A stretch of 5,145 bases of DNA. Source: Chloroflexota bacterium (GTDB lineage Bacteria; Chloroflexota; Dehalococcoidia; Lucifugimonadales; Lucifugimonadaceae). How positions within the stretch are numbered: position 1 is the first letter of the stretch; each line of letters begins with the position of its first letter. Location: contig VXTA01000183.1 in assembly GCA_009837685.1 (NCBI GenBank), forward strand, positions 1 to 5,145, written 5' to 3'. The notes under the pieces are model-generated. The model was not told where the DNA came from, ran no database searches, and saw only the letters and a list, made by a program, of their open reading frames with translations. The position numbers were made by a program, and so were the translations under genes. Shown here piece after piece: positions 1 to 4,397 of this stretch.

Positions 1-46
1 GTGATTTACCGATAAAACCGCTTGCTCCGGATATAAGAACTCTCAT
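1..46 (-). CDS. NAD-dependent epimerase/dehydratase-like protein, N-terminal fragment
   Basis: Only the first 15 codons lie in the window; the gene continues past the left edge. The peptide MRVLISGASGFIGKS is a first beta strand followed by the glycine-rich GxxGFIG turn that binds the dinucleotide in extended SDR proteins (NAD-dependent epimerases/dehydratases, SDR superfamily). The ATG at 46-44 is chosen because the Rossmann strand begins right after it, as is usual in this family. No Shine-Dalgarno sequence precedes it. The gene has the same orientation as the SDR/VOC cluster but is separated from it by 132 bases of repeat-bearing non-coding DNA, so it may be a separate transcription unit. 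The substrate (nucleotide sugar, or another NAD(P)-linked substrate) cannot be told from 15 residues. Confidence 0.75.
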   Translation of the reverse strand, partial: MRVLISGASGFIGKS

Positions 47-52
47 AATTCA

Positions 53-58
53 ATCATA
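53..58 (-). promoter_or_regulatory. Candidate -10 box (TATGAT) for a leaderless epimerase-like transcript
   Basis: On the minus strand TATGAT differs from the TATAAT consensus at one base and ends seven bases before the A of the ATG at 46. Transcription starting at the usual distance would therefore begin at or next to the start codon, giving a leaderless mRNA. That would agree with the lack of a Shine-Dalgarno site. There is no good -35 hexamer at 16-18 bases upstream, so this is tentative. The tandem 8-bp repeat at 77-92 lies where a -35 element or activator site would be. Confidence 0.25.
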
Positions 59-76
59 TTGAGACCGCTGGAAATC

Positions 77-92
77 CGGTTAGTCGGTTAGT
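77..92. repeat. Perfect 8-bp tandem duplication (CGGTTAGT x2)
   Basis: CGGTTAGT occurs twice head to tail with no spacer. It lies about 31-46 bases upstream of the epimerase-like start codon on the minus strand. It could be a pair of regulator half-sites next to a promoter or simply slippage; the sequence alone does not decide between these. Confidence 0.6.
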
Positions 93-130
93 GGTAGGGG
101 GATTCTGGTAGCGCTACCCGATACCCTACC
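93..130. repeat. Imperfect inverted repeat centred on the 12-bp palindrome GGTAGCGCTACC
   Basis: The centre at 107-118 (GGTAGCGCTACC) is a perfect palindrome. Outside it, GGTAGGG at 93-99 pairs with CCCTACC at 124-130, leaving small unpaired segments at 100-106 and 119-123. The whole block could form an interrupted hairpin or cruciform, or present a dyad binding site. It lies between the SDR stop codon and the epimerase-like gene. There is no U-rich tail, so it is not a typical intrinsic terminator. Confidence 0.55.
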
Positions 131-137
131 CCTCTGG

Positions 138-157
138 ATTCCGGCTTTCGCCGGAAT
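138..157. repeat. REP-like palindromic hairpin with GAAA loop
   Basis: ATTCCGGC (138-145) and GCCGGAAT (150-157) form a perfect 8-bp stem around a 4-base loop. Read on the minus strand, as in the transcript leaving the SDR gene, the loop is GAAA, a GNRA tetraloop, with GTC before and CCA after the stem. Elements of the form GTCATTCC(C/G)GC-GAAA-GC(C/G)GGAATCCA are a widespread dispersed intergenic repeat in bacteria, so I read this as a copy of a genomic REP/MITE-like repeat. It begins 21 bases beyond the SDR stop codon and might stabilise the 3' end of the mRNA. No T-run follows, so Rho-independent termination is not supported. Confidence 0.65.
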
Positions 158-178
158 GACGGTTGCTGCGCGATGGAC

Positions 179-979
179 TCATAAAGCCGCGCCACCATCG
201 ACCGTGATCATCGAACCGGTTACGCCGCTCGCTTCGTCGGAGGCTGCGAATAGGAAGGCGTTGGCCAAGTCTTCGGGCATCATCAATCGTCCCATAGGGG
301 TGTTAGAACGCCTGCCTTCGTAGTTTTCCGGGTTGTCGATGCTCGTAGATGGGTCGTTTGGACTGTAAGCGTTGTTGCCTCTGATGAATGGAGTATCTAC
401 ATGCCCGGGGGAGATGATTACGGAGCGGATGTTCTCTTTCGCGTAGCTTGCGGCTGCGGCTCGGTTCAGTCCGACCATGCCCATCTTCTGCGCGGCGTAC
501 CCCGGCGATCCGCCACCGGGACGGATCGATGCGAGCGATCCAATGTTCAGGATTGCTCCGCTGCCAGCTCGCCGCATGGATGGCACGACGGCTTTTATGC
601 CCAGAAATACGCCAGTCAATCCGGTCTCCATGATGATGTTCCACATATCTAGGGATTGATCGTCAAAACTGACCCTAAAGTTCGCGCCAGCATTGTTGCA
701 CAAAATGCTCACCGGTCCAAATGCATCTTCGGTCTCACTAACGCAATCGGCCCATCCCGCTTCATCACGGACGTCCAACTCATAGGCGATGGCATTGCCG
801 CCGTTCTCGGCGATGTCAGAGCGTACCGCTTCGGCTGCATCCATTCGGAAGTCTGCGACGCACACGGCTGCGCCGTGTTCTGCGAATAGTCGACACTGTG
901 CGCCGCCCATTGCGCCACCGCCACCCGTGACGATGGCTACTTTGCCCTCAAGTCTTTTTCCGAAGTTCGCCGTTGACAT
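179..979 (-). CDS. Classical SDR family NAD(H)-dependent oxidoreductase with altered catalytic Asn position
   Basis: The 266-residue product has the length and motif order of a classical short-chain dehydrogenase/reductase, a soluble enzyme that oxidises alcohols or reduces carbonyls with a nicotinamide cofactor. Visible motifs are TGGGGAMG (18-25; cofactor loop, with Ala where the second Gly is usual), Asp43 at the end of strand 2 (suggesting NAD(H) over NADP(H)), DV (69-70), NNAG (95-98), catalytic Ser148, YxxxK (Tyr161, Lys165), PG (191-192) with Thr196, and a C-terminal VTGSMITVDGG. The stretch 196-230, rich in Asn, Pro and Ser, is probably the substrate lid. The tetrad Asn expected seven residues after Trp113 is Gly120 (codon GGA). 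The start ATG (979-977) gives the usual short lead before strand 1; upstream there is only a weak GGGGA. It is the last gene of the VOC cluster, 66 bases after VOC-1. The substrate is unknown. Confidence 0.92.
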   Translation of the reverse strand: MSTANFGKRLEGKVAIVTGGGGAMGGAQCRLFAEHGAAVCVADFRMDAAEAVRSDIAENGGNAIAYELDVRDEAGWADCVSETEDAFGPVSILCNNAGANFRVSFDDQSLDMWNIIMETGLTGVFLGIKAVVPSMRRAGSGAILNIGSLASIRPGGGSPGYAAQKMGMVGLNRAAAASYAKENIRSVIISPGHVDTPFIRGNNAYSPNDPSTSIDNPENYEGRRSNTPMGRLMMPEDLANAFLFAASDEASGVTGSMITVDGGAAL

Positions 980-1045
980 TTGCCGTGTCCCCGCAGATTG
1001 TTTGCAACGCCTGAAATGTTACATGCAATCCGACGCGACAAATGG

Positions 1046-1852
1046 TTACGAACTCGGGGGAGTGATCAGTCCTAACAGTGCACCTAGCGGATCGAAAATC
1101 CAGGCGATGCGACCCACTCCTGGCACGTCCCACGGCGGGTCTGGCAACTCGGCGCCGTTCTGCACTGCTCGTTCGACTGCAGCGTCAACATCATCGACGT
1201 TGAAGTAGACGATCCATGTCGGACCGCCAAGGCGGGCGAGCAACTCTTCCGAAAGTCCGGCGAGGGCACTGATGCTAATTACGGGTCCGTCTTGTGTGTG
1301 GACGATGTAGTTGGATGAACCGTCCGGCATCTCCATCGGATCGGTCTTGACTCTTAGCAACGTACGGTAAAACGCTGCGGCGGTTTCCGGATCGGGCGTC
1401 ATCAACTCGCACCACTGCATGGAACCGTGCTCATGCTTGATGGTGGGTCCAGATTGAAACGCTTGCCAGATGTTTACTCTTCCGCCGGTTGGATCGGCGA
1501 TCTGCGCGCCAAGCCCATACTCTCCTACCTTCGATGGTGCTTCGATCACGGAGCCGCCGAAATCAGCGATTCGACTCACGATCTCGTCCATGTCGTCGAC
1601 CAGCAGTTGGACACTCCACTGAGGTTTCGCGCCAGATGCGATCGCTTCGTCATCCAGTGAAGCAATTCCTGCGGAGTACCCGGAGGCGATCTTGGCCCAC
1701 GCGTAGCGCCTTCCCCCGACGTCCTCCGGCGGTGCTTCGTCATATCCCCAACCGAACAGGTTCGCGTAGAACGACATCGATGCCTCGATGTCAGGCGAAC
1801 TCAAGTCGACCCAAAACGGCGTTCCTTGGCTGAGATTGGTGTATTGAGGCAT
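1046..1852 (-). CDS. Two-domain VOC family protein (VOC-1)
   Basis: The 268-residue protein has two glyoxalase-fold (VOC) domains, at about 10-130 and 144-265. Domain 1 begins QGTPFWVDL (9-17) with the helix entry DIEASMSFYANLFGW (21-35), then the strand QWSVQLLVDD (78-87) and the closing DPTGGRVNIW (120-129). Domain 2 begins MQWCELMTPD (145-154), followed by WIVYFNVDDVDAA (213-225) and DPLGALLGL (254-262). It has no signal peptide or membrane segment, so it is probably cytosolic. Positions that carry His and Glu metal ligands in glyoxalase I or extradiol dioxygenases are Trp14/Trp147 and Asn127/Gly261. The ATG at 1852 is the only NTG codon in frame after the VOC-2 stop codon 39 bases upstream; no good Shine-Dalgarno site is present, so coupling to VOC-2 translation is possible. 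The family resembles COG3324/Cfp30B-type proteins. The specific reaction is unknown. Confidence 0.9.
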   Translation of the reverse strand: MPQYTNLSQGTPFWVDLSSPDIEASMSFYANLFGWGYDEAPPEDVGGRRYAWAKIASGYSAGIASLDDEAIASGAKPQWSVQLLVDDMDEIVSRIADFGGSVIEAPSKVGEYGLGAQIADPTGGRVNIWQAFQSGPTIKHEHGSMQWCELMTPDPETAAAFYRTLLRVKTDPMEMPDGSSNYIVHTQDGPVISISALAGLSEELLARLGGPTWIVYFNVDDVDAAVERAVQNGAELPDPPWDVPGVGRIAWIFDPLGALLGLITPPSS

Positions 1853-1891
1853 TGGGAGTGTGTCCGTGGGTTCGATCTTTACCGAACGCTC

Positions 1892-2692
1892 TTATCGTTG
1901 GTGCGGTTCGATTACGCAGAAATCGGCTCCTTGCGGATCGCGCAACACGATGAATCGTCCGACATCGTTAATCGCGGGTTCGTCGGCCATCGCCTTGCCG
2001 CCATTGGATTCCACGTATTCCAATGCCGCGTCTAGATCAGTGACCTGAAAGTAGACGAACCACATCGATGGCACGCCATTCGAGATCATCTCATCTGGCC
2101 ATTGAAACATACCTGCGACTGGAATGTCGTCCACGATCCACATGGTGTATTCGTTCAGACTGCCTTGCGGAGCGGTTACAGTCTCAACTGCGAGTACGTC
2201 TTCGTAGAAGCGCGCAGATTGCTCGAGGTCAGTGGTCACGTGTTCGGGCCAGGTCAACGCTCCCGGTTCTGCACGGATGAGACTGCCTTGGAATTCTCCG
2301 GGTTGCCAGAGGGTGGTTTGGCAATCTGTGGGGTCTTCTATTACGGCGACCCGCCCGGCGCGATCGACGTCGGTCGTCTCAGCTAGGATGACGTCGCCTC
2401 GTCGCCGGACGTTGTTGAGAGTCGATTCGATGTCATCAACGGAGACGTAGACGTTCCAGTTCGGTTTGGCGGGGACGCGAATCTGATTTGTATCCAATTC
2501 GTACATCGCGGCGGTCGCTACGTCGTTCACCATTGCCATCGAGTACGTGCCTATGCCCATCTCCGGCATCTGCTCATCGATGTAGCTCCAACCGAAAAGT
2601 CCGGAGTAGAACTCTTTCGCCGCCGTTAGATCTGTGGTTGCGAGATCGACCCAGCACGGCGTACCGTGTTGGTATTTGTCGAGAAGCGGCAA
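1892..2692 (-). CDS. Two-domain VOC family protein (VOC-2), TTG start
   Basis: The 266-residue protein has the same two-domain VOC layout as its neighbours. Domain 1 has HGTPCWVDL (9-17), LTAAKEFYSGLFGW (22-35), NWNVYVSVDDIES (78-90) and DPTDCQTTLWQ (120-130), where the usual Gly after the DPx turn is missing. Domain 2 has LTWPEHVTTD (146-155), WFVYFQVTDLDAA (211-223) and RFIVLRDPQGADF (246-258). The linker AEPGALTW is the common (E)PGxxxW entry of this family. The start is TTG at 2692-2690: only six sense codons separate it from the VOC-3 stop codon in the same frame, none of them NTG, and it aligns with the starts of the paralogues. No Shine-Dalgarno site is visible in the 18-base spacer, so initiation probably depends on ribosomes finishing VOC-3. 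Canonical metal ligands are not conserved (Trp14, Trp148; Thr127, Cys259). The substrate is unknown. Confidence 0.9.
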   Translation of the reverse strand: MPLLDKYQHGTPCWVDLATTDLTAAKEFYSGLFGWSYIDEQMPEMGIGTYSMAMVNDVATAAMYELDTNQIRVPAKPNWNVYVSVDDIESTLNNVRRRGDVILAETTDVDRAGRVAVIEDPTDCQTTLWQPGEFQGSLIRAEPGALTWPEHVTTDLEQSARFYEDVLAVETVTAPQGSLNEYTMWIVDDIPVAGMFQWPDEMISNGVPSMWFVYFQVTDLDAALEYVESNGGKAMADEPAINDVGRFIVLRDPQGADFCVIEPHQR

Positions 2693-2710
2693 CGGTCGGG
2701 GCTGTTGGTA

Positions 2711-3508
2711 TCAGACCGTAGGCAACTGCTGAATGCCAAAGACCGCACCTTGCGGGTCTTGCATGACCGCGAATGTGCCCACCATTGGCAATACTTCAGG
2801 GCCGAAATGCACGGTTGCACCCAACGAGGTCGCAGTTTCGACAGTCGCTGTCGCATCATCGACTCGGAAGTAGACCTCCCAATGAGATGGAACGCCCATC
2901 TCGACCAGATGTTCTGGCGAGGGCATCACACCAGCCACCGGGACGCCCTCGACCATGAGCATGTGGTACGGCTCGCCCTCCGGTGTGGGCATCGTTTCTT
3001 TGTCGAGATCGACGCCGAGTAGTTCGGTGTAAAACTTGCCTGCGCCTTCTTGATCTGAAGTCAACAACTCTACCCAAGTCAATGCGCCGTGCTCATCTCG
3101 GACTTCGCAACCGATATTTTCCTTGGCCTGCCAGAACTGAATCATCGCGCCGGTCGGGTCTTGCGCCATCATCATCTGTCCGGACTCGTCCTCATCGAAC
3201 TCATCAACGATCACAGTTCCACCAAGATCAGAGACTTTCGAAGCAATCGCATTGATGTCATCAACTGCGAAGTAGACCTTCCAGTGCGACGGTACTCCGG
3301 CCTCAGCCTCCTGAGGCACCTGCGTGAATATCGCTCCGGCATCTGATCCGTTGAGCTTGGCTATTGAGTAGACCTGACCCTCGCCCATCGGAATATCTTG
3401 GTAATCCCAGCCGAAGAGTTTCGAGTAGAACGCCTTGGCCCCGTCCTGATCCGTCGTCGATAAATCGGTCCAACAGGGTGTTCCTTGTTTGTAGCTTTCG
3501 ATCTTCAA
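2711..3508 (-). CDS. Two-domain VOC family protein (VOC-3), TTG start
   Basis: This 265-residue paralogue is closest to VOC-4: the two align without a gap, with 137 of 265 residues identical by hand count, including the shared linker EVRDEHGALTW (135-145). Domain 1 runs from QGTPCWTDL (8-16) through HWKVYFAVDD (75-84) to DPTGAMIQFWQ (117-127). Domain 2 runs from LTWVELLTSD (143-152) through HWEVYFRVDD (209-218) to DPQGAVFGI (251-259). It is soluble, with no signal peptide. The start is TTG at 3508-3506, the only NTG codon in frame after the VOC-4 stop codon 24 bases upstream; it has an AAAGGA Shine-Dalgarno site eight bases before it and gives an N-terminus matching VOC-4. An acidic run, DEFDEDESG (102-110), between strands is specific to this copy. 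Metal-ligand positions are Trp13/Trp145 and Gln124/Gly258. Probably a small-molecule binding or transforming enzyme; the reaction is unknown. Confidence 0.91.
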   Translation of the reverse strand: MKIESYKQGTPCWTDLSTTDQDGAKAFYSKLFGWDYQDIPMGEGQVYSIAKLNGSDAGAIFTQVPQEAEAGVPSHWKVYFAVDDINAIASKVSDLGGTVIVDEFDEDESGQMMMAQDPTGAMIQFWQAKENIGCEVRDEHGALTWVELLTSDQEGAGKFYTELLGVDLDKETMPTPEGEPYHMLMVEGVPVAGVMPSPEHLVEMGVPSHWEVYFRVDDATATVETATSLGATVHFGPEVLPMVGTFAVMQDPQGAVFGIQQLPTV

Positions 3509-3516
3509 GTCAAGTT

Positions 3517-3522
3517 TCCTTT
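3517..3522 (-). promoter_or_regulatory. Ribosome binding site AAAGGA of VOC-3
   Basis: AAAGGA lies eight bases before the TTG at 3508 on the minus strand, inside the 24-base spacer after the VOC-4 stop codon. It decides in favour of TTG as the VOC-3 start, since no ATG or GTG is available in frame nearby. Confidence 0.6.
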
Positions 3523-3532
3523 CGCGGTTCGA

Positions 3533-4333
3533 CTAGCCAGCTGGCGGCGACTGCACACCGAACTGCGCGCCTTGGGGGTCTTGCATGAAGCCGATAGTTC
3601 CCATGGGGCCCAAGTCTGCCGGTCCCATGTAAACCATTCCGCCATTTGCGGTCGCCGCGTCGCAGACTGCTTGTGCGTCGTCGACTCTGAAGTAGACCTC
3701 CCAATGCGGCGGTACCCCCATATCGAGCAGGTTTTGCGGCATGTTCATGATGCTGGCAACGGGTGCGCCGTTCACCATCAATTGGTGCACTGAGCTGCCG
3801 TCTGGCGAAGGCATTGCGTCTCTTGCTACTTCGATGTCGAGCAACTTCGAGTAGAAATCAGCGGACGCATCCTTGTCGTTAGTCATCACGAGCGTCCACG
3901 TCAAAGCGCCGTGCTCGTCCCGGACTTCCGCGCCGATGTGTTGATTCGGTTGCCAGAACATGACTACTGCGCCGACCGAGTCTTGCGCGACGATCATACG
4001 CCCGGCATCGAGCACATCCATGGGAGCCATGAGCACGTTGCCGCCCAACTCAGGCACTCGCTCGGCGACTGCGTCCACGTCATCTACAGTGATGTAGACG
4101 TTCCAGTGCGGCGGGATGCCTTGCTGAGCTTCTTCTGGCTGCTGAGGAGCGATGGCGCCTGCGGGAGAGCCGTCGATTTGGGCCATAGAGTAGATCATTC
4201 CGTTACCCGCATCGTTGTCTTCGTATTCCCATCCGAAAAGGGTGGCGTAAAAATCCTTCGCGGCTGGTTGGTCGGAGGTGGATAGATCGACCCATGACGG
4301 AGTCCCTTGAGCGTAACTTTCAACCTTCGGCAT
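3533..4333 (-). CDS. Two-domain VOC family protein (VOC-4)
   Basis: The 266-residue protein starts at the ATG at 4333-4331. The frame is open further upstream to 4510, but that extension overlaps VOC-5 and has no family similarity. The chosen ATG has GAGAAAGG nine bases upstream and gives MPKVESYAQGTPSWVDL, which matches VOC-3. Domain 1 spans QGTPSWVDL (9-17), LFGWEYED (32-39), HWNVYITVDD (76-85) and AQDSVGAVVMFW (116-127), where the DP turn has become DS. Domain 2 spans EVRDEHGALTW (136-146), HWEVYFRVDD (210-219) and DPQGAQFGV (252-260). Metal-ligand positions are Trp14/Trp146 and Met125/Gly259. It is the nearest relative of VOC-3 and probably arose from a local duplication. It is 64 bases downstream of VOC-5 and 24 bases upstream of VOC-3. 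A cytosolic VOC protein with unknown substrate. Confidence 0.92.
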   Translation of the reverse strand: MPKVESYAQGTPSWVDLSTSDQPAAKDFYATLFGWEYEDNDAGNGMIYSMAQIDGSPAGAIAPQQPEEAQQGIPPHWNVYITVDDVDAVAERVPELGGNVLMAPMDVLDAGRMIVAQDSVGAVVMFWQPNQHIGAEVRDEHGALTWTLVMTNDKDASADFYSKLLDIEVARDAMPSPDGSSVHQLMVNGAPVASIMNMPQNLLDMGVPPHWEVYFRVDDAQAVCDAATANGGMVYMGPADLGPMGTIGFMQDPQGAQFGVQSPPAG

Positions 4334-4342
4334 GTGTTTTGG

Positions 4343-4350
4343 CCTTTCTC
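4343..4350 (-). promoter_or_regulatory. Ribosome binding site GAGAAAGG of VOC-4
   Basis: GAGAAAGG lies nine bases before the ATG at 4333 on the minus strand, within the 64-base gap after the VOC-5 stop codon. It supports the 266-residue VOC-4 over the longer frame that would begin at 4510. Confidence 0.6.
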
Positions 4351-4397
4351 GCCTTATTGTGTTGTCAGTTTCGACGCGTCGCGTCGCCAAATTGTGG

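Noticed and set aside
97..132. G-quadruplex on the minus strand
   Set aside because: Only three closely spaced runs of three or more G occur (132-129, 126-124, 119-117); a fourth nearby run is missing.
138..157. Intrinsic terminator of the SDR operon
   Set aside because: The stem is good but is followed by CCAGAGGGG on the minus strand rather than a T-run; the sequence matches a dispersed repeat type better.
2711..2713. The TGA at the end of VOC-3 as a selenocysteine codon joining VOC-3 to VOC-2
   Set aside because: The neighbouring junctions use TAG and TAA in the same arrangement, the protein is full length at the TGA, and I see no clear SECIS-like hairpin after it.
4372..4381. Palindrome CGACGCGTCG in the VOC-5/VOC-4 gap as an operator
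   Set aside because: It is a 10-bp palindrome of simple CG-rich composition with no promoter element around it; likely chance.
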